A stretch of 64,000 bases of DNA from Perca fluviatilis (Eukaryota; Chordata; Actinopteri; Perciformes; Percidae), in assembly GCF_010015445.1 (NCBI RefSeq), contig NC_053121.1:25080434-25144433 (forward strand), given 5' to 3'. The translations under genes were made by a program, and so were the position numbers. Of this stretch, positions 26,115 through 38,120 are shown piece by piece. The notes beneath the pieces are model-generated. The model did not search any database and had not been told where the DNA came from. It worked only from the letters and a program-made list of their open reading frames with translations. Every line of letters begins with the position of its first letter. Position 1 is the first letter of the stretch.

Positions 26115-26955
26115 ATGGCTTCCACAAGTTCACCTGGAACCTCCAAATCTCAAGTAAGTCTGTTTATTTCTGCCATTTCTTTTCAACGTAGAAGCAGGCT
26201 GGTTTAGTGTTAACTTTAAATGTAGGCCTAAGCTGTGGCAGAGGTTAGAACTGTTCTCTTAATACATCCATGCTTAGCACACGCTCAGCTAACTTGTGGC
26301 TAATTGTAGCTAAGTCTCCGCCAGGGATGTCAATCTATCTTCTATAATCTAGTATTTATAATAACAGTAATTCCTGTCCTTTAGGAGTCCTAAGGCCAGT
26401 GTTACTGCTGGTGCGACAGGCTTGACTCGCTTGCATCTCTCAGCTCCGTCATGGATGTCTTAAGAGAACGGCGCTCCGCTCTCTCTACCTGCCGCCTGGC
26501 ACGGAACGCCCTCCCCCATAACTATCCTCCAATCAAGCGCAAGTATACTGCTGACAGTTATGGCTTTCGGCAAATCACACAGGCAGAACGCCTTTACTGA
26601 CATCTCCAACTGGGAAAACAGTTACTGAAAAACTGCCTTAGCTGAACATAAGTTAACATTATCATGTAAACAGTCCAGTACAATATTTTATAACTGTTAA
26701 ACTGATATTATCGGTTAAAGGTTTACTTCGGACATACATGTTTAAACTTGCCTGTAAACAAAAACTAGTATGTCTGTGGTATTTCTGGCTTAAAGGCATA
26801 ACCTTTACATTTCTCATCTGATTTCACTAAGTTGTGTATAATTACAGGCACCTTCGACTGGGAGGCAGCTTACGGAGAGACTGCTGAGAAGGCTTCAGGA
26901 AGTTCTGCAACGTCAGCCTGTGGATTTTGACTATTTACACTTACACTGTTTTTAG
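26115..26955 (+). CDS. Spliceable 48-residue ORF inside the foldback element
   Basis: Exon 1 (26115-26153) encodes MASTSSPGTSKSQ and ends at a consensus donor, CAA then gtaagt. Exon 2 (26848-26955) follows acceptor tgtataattacag, stays in phase 0, and encodes APSTGRQLTERLLRRLQEVL, then QRQPVDFDYLHLHCF and TAG. The C-terminal half is a basic amphipathic helix by eye. No family was recognised. It may be the start of a transposase whose remainder is lost, or a small element-encoded protein. The splice signals are good, but the short length makes chance possible. Confidence 0.4.
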
Positions 26956-27972
26956 TCATGAAATGGGACTTGTACCCTTCGCGCATAGGCCAGTACACAT
27001 TAACCCTCATATGCATTATCATTGCATTTACTGTAATTTGTTAAGAAATATAGAGTCAAATTCTTACTTGAATATATTTATTTGTTATTCACTGAAAAGG
27101 TACAGATTTAACTGTTTTGCTGGAGCCCATACTGTAAATGCATGTCATTTCAAAAATTGTTAAGGATTAAAATCAGTACTACATATAAAGTAGTAGTGGT
27201 ATTTGTCATTTTAAAATAACAAACAAAATGTTTTTCCTGTGTTGTCCTGCCATGTTTATGTGTAAAGAATCACATAGTTCTGCCACAGTCTGCGGCCTCA
27301 GAGGGCACTGGATGGGTGGTAAAAGTACTCCACTGGCAGACTCTTCTGTCACGGTCCCCCTCAAGAAAAGATCTTGTATATCCTGTAATTGACAAGTAAT
27401 GTTAAAAGACTGCAGTTGCTTTTAGAATACTTCACAAAACAATTACACTTTTTTGTAAATAAAATGCACACTTTAGGTGTGCATTTAATTTGTTATGCAC
27501 ATATGGCCATAATAAGCATCCAAAACAAAATTGAAAAAAAGGTTTAATTGAACATTTTGAAGCTGCACAGGGTCCTGGACAAGTCTGGTAGTGTCAGGTC
27601 CCTCTGGAGGCGTGGTACAAACAGACTGTTATACAGTCTATCGGGTACAAATATATAGTGGGTACAAAATAAATGCAGACTGTTAGGGATTAGCGGGGCT
27701 TAATTGCGCCCTCTTAAAGACTGACACATCAGTGCACTATTAATATCACTTTAAACCCCAAGCGGGCTAGCTGATGTGGTATTAGCTAGCGTTAGCGCTT
27801 GTTCAACGGGAGACTTAGCTACAATTAGCCACAAGTTAGCGTGACGTGCTAAGCACGGATGTATTAAGAGAACAGTTCTAACCTCTGCCACAGCTTAGGC
27901 CTACATTTAAAGTTAACACTAAACCAGCCTGCTTCTAGCGTGAAAAGAAATGGCAGAAATAAACAGACTTAC

Positions 27973-28011
27973 TTGAGATTTGGAGGTTCCAGGTGAACTT
28001 GTGGAAGCCAT
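27973..28011 (-). CDS. Inverted copy of the foldback exon 1
   Basis: The right arm carries the same 13-codon exon, MASTSSPGTSKSQ, and the same gtaagt donor, reading toward the loop on the minus strand. The element therefore has two convergent candidate transcription starts. No matching second exon on this strand was identified. Confidence 0.4.
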
Positions 28012-29649
28012 TGCAGATATGGGTAATCTGTGAGGATGCCTGCGGAGCTGCGGCTCTCTCCAGTAGCCTATGCAAATTACCTGTACACCACGCCCCTTTG
28101 TCCCTCCCCTCAGGCCCCTCCCCCCTACACCAAAACAGTGACAGAAAGTTGAAACTGAAAACAGTCACATTATAAAAATCCCGGGTGAAAAAAAAAAAAC
28201 TGTCACTGAAAAAGTCAGACATCAAGAAAAAATGTAGATTGGCATTGAAAAACCTATCATAATGCAAAAATATGTCAAAGTGAAATAAAATAATAGCATT
28301 GTGAGATTATTACTTTTTGATGTTTGTGTTTTATATTTCAGTTCAAAATTTTTCAGTTCCAATATTTGTTGTTTCAATGCCAATTTTTATTTTCAATACC
28401 ACAGGTTACTGTCACTGTCCTGGCTCCATAAACACCCCCCCAGAAGCTTTTTTCACCTGGGTCGAACATTGGGAGCGTTAGCGTAGCGTAGCGTTATCAG
28501 CTGAATAGCTTAGCGCAGGGGCATGGATCGGCGTGTCTCTTAACATTACCCCACCTAATAATGCCCGAAATGATACCAAACGTCTACAGTAGTACAAATA
28601 GGTTATGCACTCATAAAACGATGGATTGTAAAATTTGTAAGTACACCAGAAGTTTATGTAAATAACACTTGCCTGCTGGCTTCTGCTCTCTGCTGCTGCT
28701 GCTGCTGCGTTACTACCAGGCAGTAAGAGTGCTTAGCGCTACAAATTACAACACCGAAAAGAGATGCAACAAAAATATTTATTAATTTAATGATTAAATA
28801 AGGTAATGTCTCCAAACTTACCTCAATTATTACTTGTCTCCTGCTAGTTATATTACAGCACTTACTTTAAAAATAAGTTAAATTAAAAATATTTTTGTTG
28901 CATCTCTTTCGGGTGTTGTAATTTGTAGATGTCCCTAAGCACTCGTCTTTACAGCAGCAACAACAACAGCAGAGAGCAGAAGCCAGCAGGCAAGTGTTAT
29001 TTACATAACCTTCTTGTGTACCTTACAAACTTTACAATCCATCGCTTTTGTGAGTGCATAACTCATATATACTCAGTGTAGACCTTTGGTATCATTTCGG
29101 CATTATTAGTGGGGTAATGTTAAGAGACACTCCGGATCCATTAGCCTCTGCGCTTAAGCTATCTAAGCGGTTAACGCTACGCTAACTCGTCCAATGTTAG
29201 ACCCAGGTGAAAAAAGCTTCTGGGGGGCTTTTTGGCTCGAGGTCATGGTGCAAAGGACCCTAGGGTAAAATTACTCCGAACCATCACTTTAATAAGACAT
29301 GGGCTCCCCTGAAAACGTGATTTGTGTAATTTTGGGGGGTCTCTAAAAATATTGACAATGTGTCATTTTGACGTGCAATTTCAGTTTTGTGTAATGTGAT
29401 CATCGTGGATTATTATGTGTAAAACTGCAAAAATATCATTCATGCATGTCGGCGATTTGAACCTAATTCACTTCAAAAAAGATAACTATACATGCTTTCT
29501 TGTTATGAGCATCAAGGCGTGGCGGCGCTGCGGTGCAAATTCAACTCATGTTTACTACATGTTAACTCAAAGATTCGCAGAAAAAATATAAACGTTGGAG
29601 GCCATTAATCGGCGCGCACAATCCTTGAAATCCATTATGCAGTAAGCAT

Positions 29650-29840
29650 ATGGCAAAAAGAAAACAAGGCAGTTTAATTAATTTTGGTTTTACTAAGAAA
29701 CTGTGTAACGATGACGTTAATAGCGCGACTAATTCACCTGTTGCAAACCTCCCACCGGGGTGACAACGCAAGAAGCTGAAGAAATAATGTCCTCTCTGGC
29801 TGAAGATGGTCCTAACCCTCTTACTCCTCTCTCCCGTTAA
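29650..29840 (+). pseudogene. Decayed N-terminus of a TTF-type zinc-finger hAT transposase
   Basis: The frame starts MAKRKQGSLINFGFTKK and stops at TGA (29761). A one-base shift continues as GVTTQEAEEIMSSLAEDGP and stops at TAA (29838). The M(S/A)KRKQ.SL..FF.KK start is typical of ZMYM1-like/TTF-type hAT transposases, which places the outer element in that group. The zinc finger and catalytic domains are absent. The fragment is non-functional. Confidence 0.55.
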
Positions 29841-30191
29841 ATTGGAACAGGCAGCAGTGGAACAGCAGCTTGGGGTGCGTCGCTAAGGTCTAATTGAATG
29901 GAGGAATTATGGTAGGCTATTCTTCGGTAGCCTGAGTAACTTTAACCGTTGTTCATGTGAAATCTCAAAAACTGCCTGATGCTTTGTTTATAGACTATTT
30001 GTGGCTGGTTGTTTGCTATTTGACCTATCTACTCCTGTCAATAAAGTATGAAGGGTAAAATTTAAATCATGTAGTGCATACACTAGCTGTTATGTATCTT
30101 TGTAAGTCATTGTAAGTCGCAAGCGCACGACCCCCCCCCCCGAAGTGGGCTCCCCCGAAGGCCACGGTATAGTTCGAACACTGCGTTTGTG

Positions 30192-30362
30192 TTAACTTGA
30201 CACTCCAACTTACAGTACAATCACACTTATGTTTAGCTGGTAAAACAGGTCTCAGGTCAGGTTCCCATAAAAATTTGCAAGTTAATCAAGGTGAAGATCT
30301 ATTTGACTGATGTTTGAAGCTCCAAACTAGAAGAATGTGTGATTTTGACTGAATTGATTATT
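30192..30362. other. Short spacer between two transposons
   Basis: Only 171 bp of non-repeat sequence separates the outer hAT target duplication from the next TTAA-flanked foldback element. Confidence 0.5.
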
Positions 30363-30366
30363 TTAA

Positions 30367-32530
30367 AGGGGTGATAGAATGCAAAACCGATTTTACCCTG
30401 TCATAGCTGAATAACGACAGTGGGTAAAAAGGACATACATAGAAGCTCAAAATCCCATTAACACCCCTTTACTATGAAAATCTCATATTTTGAAACTGCC
30501 GCTGAAAACGGGCGAATCTCAACAAAGCTGAGTTGCTTACGTAAGTATCTCAAAATCCGGAACCTTAAGAGAACAGTCACGCCCCAACATTTACATAGGC
30601 TACACAACTGACCTGAGATCAGGTAGTCTTCTGAATCTAGCTAGGTCACGCAGATCTCTGCTATTCCATTACAAAATTCACTTCTGAAACTTTTTTATGC
30701 GAAAAATCAACTATGTAAAGCTCAGATATGGGCCGTTTTACAAAAATGGATGGCTAATTGCAAATTTTGTCCGACTGTGGGTCGGAATTAAGCAGCCGGT
30801 GGTGCCTGGGTTGTTGCCTCGCCGCCCGGCCTGCTGTGAGCTCCGTTACGGCTGGCAGCCCATACCGCGCAGAGTCACCGTTAACTCCGCTAATGGACCA
30901 CTAAAGCGCGCCCGGCTCTGACAGAGCTCCAGGGCCTGCAGCTCCCCTCTTCCTGCTAGCTAAATGCCCGTTGTGTGTGAGTGAGAGCGCGGTCAGCGAG
31001 CTTGTTACACCAGCAATCTGTTACCACAGGTTCCAGTTAATCTTTTAATGTGTGTAATTATAATGTGTTGAGTTATTTAAACAAACAATTGGGGAAATAA
31101 CACGCATGTCCGCGATGTCTCATTGATAGCCGCCGCGGCTGGATGTAGCTCTATCAATGAGAGCTAGCTAGCCTCCTCTTAGAATTCCTCTGGAATTCAC
31201 AAATATTCATCAACTTGAAATCTGACACCGTTGTTAGCTTTATAAGACCTTTAGTTAGATGTTGTGTAAGTGGCGTGACGAAATTCAAACTGTAATATAA
31301 TCGAATTAAGGCGAAAAGGAAGCTAACTATCCGTGATTTGTAGCTAGGATTGAAGGGACAGTCACAGCTAACGAAACACCTAGTCTTCACAAATATTCAT
31401 TAACTTGAAATCGGACACCGTTGTTAGGTTTATAAGACATATAGTTAGATGTTGTGTAAGTGGCGTGACGAAATTCAAACTCTAAATATAATCGAATTAA
31501 GGCAAAAAGGAAGCTAACTATCCGTGATTTGTAGCTAGGATTGAAGGGACAGTCACAGCTAACGAAACACCTAGTCTTCACAAATATTCATTAACTTGAA
31601 ATCGGACACCGTTGTTAGCTTTATAAGACATATAGTTAGATGTTGTGTAAGTGGCGTGACGAAATTCAAACTGTAATATAATCGAATTAAGGCGAAAAGG
31701 AAGCTAACTATCCGTGGTTTGTAGCTACACATAGCTAGGATTGAAGGGACAGTCGCAGCTAACGAAACACTTTGTCTTCACAAATATTCATTAACTTGAA
31801 ATCGGACACCGTTGTTAGCTTTATAAGACCTTTAGTTAGATTTTGTATAAGTGGCGCACGTGTGTAACATGAGGTAACAGATTGCTGGTGTAACAAGCTC
31901 GCTGACGGAGCTCTCACTCTCACACAACGGGCCATTTAGCTAGCAGGAAGAGAGGAGTTGAAGGCCCTGGAGCTCCTGTCGGGGCAGCGGTGTTGGTAGT
32001 CCCTGCTGTGGGCTGCCGGACGGAGCTCCAAGCACTCGAGCAGGCCGGGGTCTGTGAAGGAAGGCAGGCTGGGCGGCGAGAACCGGGCGGACGGGCGGAG
32101 GCAGCACCAGCGGCTAAACTCTGACACACAGTCTTACCAAATTTGCAATTAGCCATCAATTTTCGTAAAACGGCCCATATTTGAGCTTATATAGTTGATT
32201 TCTCGCTTAAAAAAGTATCAGAAGTGAATTTAATAACGAAATAGCCCGATAAACAATGTATAACTTTGCAATGAGACCTGCTGTCGAATCTCCCATGTGT
32301 TTCTATGTAGTTTGCTCAAACCAATCAGCGCGTAGCTCATTCTGAATATTCATCAGCATACCATATTTGGAAGAAAAGCTCTTCTTCCAAATAGAGCCAT
32401 ATTCACAGGGTAGTTAAGGGCCTAATAAAATATCATTCGGGCAATTTTCAGCCCAACCAATGTTACATACCCCATTAGGAGACCTTAAGGAACAGTGTAA
32501 AATACCCTATATAATCATTCTATCACCCCT
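30367..32530. mobile_element. TTAA-flanked foldback element with satellite-like loop
   Basis: TTAA lies at 30363-30366 and 32531-32534. The termini are AGGGGTGATAGAATG and its inverse. Arms of about 360 bp (roughly 30670-31033 against 31868-32230) are inverted copies; for example tggctaattgcaaattttg opposes caaatttgcaattagcca. The outer parts of the two ends beyond the terminal repeat differ. The loop holds a tandem repeat. No transposase frame was seen. Confidence 0.85.
31195..31853 (+). repeat. Tandem repeat, ~191-200-bp unit, about 3.4 copies, in foldback loop
   Basis: Units start with ttcacaaatattcat at 31195, 31386, 31577 and 31777. The first two periods are 191 bp and the third is 200 bp because of a small insertion (acatagctagg). 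The fourth unit is cut after gtataagtggcg. Copies differ at only a few positions. Confidence 0.95.
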
Positions 32531-32534
32531 TTAA

Positions 32535-35270
32535 AAAAAGGAAAAAAGTGTAATTATTGCATTCACTCTCGTTTGCCTGAAATTTGGCAAGGGAGCATTA
32601 TCCTAAAAACAACAATGATTCAGAAAACATTGGTCATGTTGTTACTGGATTTCTGTTCCACTTTAAATAGCAAAGAGAAAAACACAACTGATTGCAGCAG
32701 GAGCTGGTACTGAGCCATTCAAAGCGAAGACAATGATGTCGTGACACACACTGACCTATAATTGCCAACAGCAGAGTGCTGAGGGGCAGTGATTGGCTGG
32801 CTCTTAGGGCCCTGTGGCCTTAGAGGATGAGAGCCATCATGCAATTGCACAGGATCAGCAAATCACTGTCAGATGCCCACTGGCTAGACCACTCCAAACC
32901 AAAGCTATTTTCCCATCAGCATCAGAGGGTTTACAGAAAACTATAAAACAAATATGGTTACAATAAAACAGAAATAATCTTTTAGGCATGTTTCAACAAA
33001 AAGTGCAAAAGGCAAAAGAACAAAGTGCATTAGGAGTGAGAATTATGTTTTTATCTTCGCACCATACTGTACTCTCCAATAATGACAATCTTGAGTGCAT
33101 TGAAAAGTAACGTAATACAATAAAGGTAATAGGGCTGAAGAAATGTTAGCTCATGAGCTTCATTCATTCAGTAACACAGAAAAAGCCTGCGTTTGTACAT
33201 GTGTAATAAATACATTAGTGTGGAGATACAGACATTAGTTAGCAAGGAAGCATTTGGGCGATGTCCAGGCATTTCTAATCTGCCAACACAGATTAGGTGA
33301 ACTCTATTTAAACCATAATAGCAGATTTCCTTAAATCACTGCCAAAACTCTACAGTTTAACAAGCATTTGAAGATGTTCTAGAAAACTGTTCCTATTAGC
33401 CCGTCAGGCAGTTTCTGATGTCTTAATGCAGGTCAGCTCTCAGACCTGCAGCTGCACAGAAAAAGGCAGACTGGGGAAAGGCGGGGGGTTTGTGGAATAA
33501 AACCAGAATCAGCAGCTCTCCCTCTGCCTTCTTTCTTATCTGCTCGCACAGCCAGTTGAGAAGCACACAGACACAGCACTGTAAGACACAGCCAAGCTTT
33601 CCTGGCATCTCTCCCCCCACTAAGGAGAGATGAGTTTGTCCTCCCATCTACACCCCTGTGAAGCCCAACACCCATCAAGCAGCAGCCACAAGCACATTTA
33701 ATTGGCCAGCTGTCTGTTTGGTCAGAGCTACTAATTACTTCAGAAGCAGCAGACAGCAGTTATTTGACAGTCGCTTAAGCCATATGAGCACACATTAGAA
33801 CTGTGCACAAGAGTGCAAGCATGAGCCATATGCAAATATCAGAGATGGTCCTTGCCCCTACATCCCCACTGGAGCGAATCTGCACTTTCCTATTTCTCCT
33901 TCAGGACGTTAATTGATTAAAAATTCAACATATGGTAATACAAAGCTTATGAATGAGGCTCTGCTCACAGGCAATATATGTAGTCAATTCCCCACAGTAA
34001 ATCAAAGTGATGTCTTATCAACTAATTATCGCCACTGAATTGTTTATCAACAACAAACAAACCCTGAAGACTTTTCTCTCCTCCGCTACAGTGTTTCTGT
34101 GTAAATCTCTTTGTGTGCACATATAGTTGTGTGAATTGTATGTATATGTGTGTGTGTATGTGTAGGTGACATCTCTGGCTAACATTGCGTGTAAAACTAG
34201 TAAACACAGACATCAGCAATATACAAAGCACACTGACCGTGGATGCCACAGGGAGACACAGCGGAGATGAGTCAGGAGGGCCGGAGGGTGGAGGATGATC
34301 AAGGGCCAGCAGATTAATGCTGAAAAGAGCACACGTTGCTTTTATATTTGATGTGCTCACACTTTTTGATGGTGGTTGAATGCATGTCTTCTAAGCTGCT
34401 AAATGAAAGTCATGTAATTTAATTATTTCATATAATTGTTATGCAACTTGTTTTCACCCCAAAAGAAGGTGGGCAGTCCAGTTAAGGACTCAGTTAGGCA
34501 TCCATCAGCTGAAAATACAGTAAATCCATGAAAATCTTAATTTAATAACACTTAATAATGCATAGGCCTATATTCCAAATACTCAAAGACTATTCCAACC
34601 ATCTGGAGAGAAAAGATCTTTAACCTGTCTACTAAGTTGCAACTCTTTTTCCTGATCAGAACAAAAATAGTAGCCAGAAATGACATATCTCATATGATTC
34701 TGTGTATAAATATGACATTAATATAGACCAATAAGAATTTAACTTAATACATTTTCGATCATGTCATACAAATAGAGCAAGGCAACTATCTTTGTTTTGT
34801 TTAAGAAACTTGTGGGCTAAAAAAAAAAACGTTTTTACTGTGCGTTATTTTATCCAGTTAAAAGGGTATTTGATTACCCTGGAAATACAGCAGGAAGAGT
34901 TGCTAAACATTTATATGGGTTTGTCAAAGATCATTAGGGTTTTACCTTTCATGAAATCTAAATGTTTAACAGTTAACTTAGCTCAGTGACTCCAATACAT
35001 ATACGACACAGCCTGCTTGTGTCAGTCTTGACTTTTCAATCACGAAAGAAAACTCCAAATACACCTGGTATAACGTTAACCTGATAAAATAACGTTTTTT
35101 GTTTGTTTAGAATTGCTGTCTGGTTACAACAAACCCTAATGTTTCACTATAACTAGTTACTTTAAACAGCCACTGTAAGATAGACATTAATATAAAGAGA
35201 TTGACAAAAACAAAAATGGGTTACCGAAACACTTACTCAGTAGTTAGCTAAGTGCTTTGGTATTTCTTGG
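32535..35270. other. Non-coding stretch; nothing recognised
   Basis: No exon with good splice sites, RNA gene or defined repeat was recognised. Short CA/GT-rich runs occur near 34130-34165. Confidence 0.4.
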
Positions 35271-35274
35271 TAAG

Positions 35275-35482
35275 TTATTCCTTTTTGTCCTGAATTATGC
35301 TAACGTTAGCTCCCACAGTTAGCAGGTTAGCTAGCAATATGGCGTCCAATTGTCTTGGTTGTCTGAATTTAAAGATGTCCATGATCTCCCGATTGTTCTC
35401 CCTCAGAGGTAGACTTACTAAAACTCGGGAAAGAAAGGCTGTAACGTTAATTGAAGCAGGATCCATCCTGTGTAGCTTATGA
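35275..35482. other. Overlapping sense and antisense start-like ORFs
   Basis: On the plus strand a frame begins MASNCLGCLNLKMSMISRLF at an ATGGCG start (35338), just after the palindrome GCTAACGTTAGC. On the minus strand an overlapping frame begins MDPASINVTAFLSRVL at 35466 and meets a consensus donor (gtaagt) after 16 codons. Either could be a first exon. No downstream exon was matched, so no gene is called. Confidence 0.2.
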
Positions 35483-37907
35483 CCTCTTGTACACAGCTGA
35501 GAGAGGTGTTAAGTTAAGGGTGAGCTCTTGAAACACAGTCAGCTATGGAAGTTTCTTTGCTAACATAGCATTCCACAACATCCCCACATTAAACAAGATA
35601 CAGGTTTAAAACAGAAAATTTGATTTATTAAAATGTTATGAAGATTTTGCAGAGAACATCATAAAATAAATCACAGCCATTATTTTTTTTTTGAATGACT
35701 TCAACAAAAAAGTATGACATTTTACAACCATATAATTTGTGACAGCATGTTAGTGTGACTTTCTGTAGCCAAGTACTAAAGCTTAAAAAAAAACTGTAAC
35801 AACATTAGATGAGATTAGATGCATTATGCAACTATTTCCACCAACATTTACAGACATTTTAATCTTGACTAAAAGGAGCACATGTATATTGAACCACAAT
35901 ACACTGGATAACAGTTTAAAACTAGAGTGATAGGTAATGCTTCTTGGCAACCTCTAGACCCCAGGACATTAATTATTGTGTGTTTCTGTATTAAAACACA
36001 AAATGGTCATCCATCACACATGTCAATCTGTCGGAATCAGTCAACTGACTTAAAAAAGTGTACACTACTGGCCTGCCGCTGTGGTTAGCATTCATTGTGC
36101 AGGCTTCCATACAGGACAAACTGTCCCTTCTTGCATTTAAGGAAATAGTTTACAGATAACATGTTTGCACCATAAACCCTACCAAACAAATGTGAGGATA
36201 ACCATACAAAATTAAACAATTTGACATACCAAACTCAAGTTGTAAATTGTCACAGAGTGTTTATAAGAGGTGGTGAGTGGCTGCCTCACAAGATCTCTGC
36301 AGAACTGCCATTGGATAGATCCGGGATCAGTTTGTAATGCATTATTGACACAGTTAATTCAATTAAAATTAAAACTCTGACTGGTTCCAAAGGGGAAAAC
36401 TGACACAATGTTAAATTAATCATGCATTTAAGGATACATTATTGTACAAATAAATAATGATTGTACACCTGGCAACACTGACAACAACTGCACCCAGAGG
36501 AGGAACAGACATGGTCATCAGTCCCATGAACCATATTTATAATCGTCCAACAATCTAGTGTGTGCCTGCATTAAACAAAAAAGAATATATGAATCCTTCA
36601 TAAAAATCCTCTAGCCTACTAAATAATATTGAAATTTCAAACACAGGAAATAAACTTAATCTTGTGTTTAGGTAGTTTAGATCGTAGTCTAGAGGTTACT
36701 GTCCACTATGCTGTCCACTATGCTATATGCACTAGGCTGTGGGTGTTGGGTACACAGAGCAGCTGACATCCTGCCAGGACATGTTCCTACCGTTCCTGGA
36801 GAACATCTGCCTGCAACAGGTAAACATTACAAATGGATTGACTCATAGCCAACCAATCACATGTCAGGAAAACACAGCGGGGAAGGCACAGTGCTATCCA
36901 ATGTACACAACGGACTGATAAGGATGACTCTGGATTTGGGATGATTTGATTTACACAGATCTCTAAAGGTTTGAAGTGTGGGCGGCAACACACATTAACT
37001 AACATGCAAAGACTGAGGAAAACCAAAAACAAGTACACAAGACTCCCTGTAGCACCCAATATTGTTATCATTTACAGAAAATGTGATAAAGTTTGCACTT
37101 AACCAGATCGAAAATGCAATAAAACCCAATAAGCAATAACTTGATCAATAATGTAATACATTGTACAGACTGATATTGTAATACAATTTTTACTGATAAT
37201 GTATTACCTCTCAGCTGGGTAATTTCTAAAATTGTAAATTGTAAGAATTTTGACGGATGATGTAATAATGTGAAAAGTATGCTTTTTTTCCTTGTCTGCA
37301 AGTATATAAAATGTATAATACTGTTAGAGTCATGTTAGCCTACTGAAAACACTTACATTTGACATTGATTTCTCGTTTGGAGATGTAAACTGTTGGCTTT
37401 ACGGTACATTGTTAGCAGGCAAAGATGCATTAAACTAAAAGAAATGAACCAGCCACACCCATGCTGAGTTTTGTATACTTGCACACTTTTCCAAGAAAAA
37501 AAAGCATACTTTTTTACATTACTACATTATCCGTCAAAATTATTATCTGACAGCACCTGTCATGTATAACATTGGTAACATAATTTACTCTGATTTAGAA
37601 GCTGGTTTTGTTGTAAGATTTTGTGGAGACGTAAAACAAAATTTAATATTGTTAAATTGTGAGGTTTAAATCGGTTTTAATGCTTTTTGGCGATTTTTGA
37701 AAGAAAGCGGGCGTGTTCTAATGAACACTTGTTTCTCCAGCCTGCGATACCAACCACATTGACGCTCGTCCGGTAAAAGCTTCAGAACACTTTTAAGTTA
37801 CTAATGCTACCTTATTTTAATTAAATTAATGTTACAATCATGCAAAACAAATGTGCATTAGATTTACATTAAGTGTTTGTGAGTTTCAGACGTGGGTCTC
37901 AGCCAGA
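35483..37907. other. Non-coding, AT-rich stretch
   Basis: An inverted pair lies at 37246-37290 and 37499-37545 (ttttgacggatgatgtaata against its inverse), suggesting a small palindromic MITE. Nothing else was recognised. Confidence 0.4.
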
Positions 37908-38120
37908 TTTAGATTTTCATATCAGAATGTCAGTATAAAGTCCTTAGCAAGCTGCTGAACCTTGAGGACCAACTCAAGGTGCTGAAGGGATAGAAGGCAG
38001 TGCACTTCTCATACCGGATGATGGACTCCATCGAGGAGTACCGAAGGGTGGATTACAAGAAGACCCAAGACACAAAGACAAATTGGTATTGCCATTGGTG
38101 TCAACACTTTCTTGTTCTTT
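37908..38120 (+). pseudogene. Coding-like relic with in-frame stop, family unknown
   Basis: One frame reads FISECQYKVLSKLLNLEDQ, LKVLKG, then a TAG, then KAVHFSYRMMDSIEEYRR and VDYKKTQDTKTNWYCHWC. Composition and the regular Leu/Lys/Glu pattern look protein-derived, unlike the AT-rich flanks. The upstream end falls at an AG that could be an acceptor. The stop codon indicates a processed or decayed copy, or that the frame is a coincidence. The parent gene was not recognised. Confidence 0.35.

Larger units (their letters stand above)
25694..28429. mobile_element. Innermost foldback element with ~620-bp inverted arms
   Basis: The element starts ATGGAGCCAG and ends CTGGCTCCAT. It is flanked by AAACACCT (25686-25693) and AAACACCC (28430-28437), an 8-bp target duplication with one mismatch. 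The left arm, about 25694-26315, is closely repeated in inverse at about 27805-28429, including GC-rich promoter-like sequence and an ATG-bearing exon. The loop of about 1.5 kb holds a candidate second exon. The superfamily is unknown; the 8-bp duplication would fit hAT or P-like elements. Confidence 0.85.
25631..29288. mobile_element. TTAA-flanked foldback element inserted in the outer hAT
   Basis: TTAA lies at 25627-25630 and 29289-29292. The termini AGTGATGGTTCGGAGTAATT are inverted repeats that continue through the ccctagggtcctttgcacc block. The element's own DNA is 25631-25693 plus 28438-29288. The latter contains arms of about 370 bp folding on each other (ggcttctgctctctgctgct against agcagagagcagaagcc). 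The TTAA site suggests a piggyBac-like mechanism; no transposase is present. Confidence 0.85.
25584..30183. mobile_element. Outer hAT element carrying two nested foldback elements
   Basis: The 8-bp target duplication CGTTTGTG is exact at 25576-25583 and 30184-30191. The left terminus CAGGGTGCGAACTA and the inverted right terminus CAGTGTTCGAACTA are related. Both are followed by GGGGGAGC-type sequence. Only 43 bp of its own left end remain before another element interrupts it; the rest of its sequence is 29293-30183. That part holds a decayed transposase start. The family resembles hAT elements with a TTF-type zinc finger. Confidence 0.9.

Noticed and set aside
31195..31853. Regular repeats considered as a CRISPR-like array
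   Set aside because: The units are ~191 bp, adjacent without spacers, and sit in the loop of a eukaryotic foldback element.
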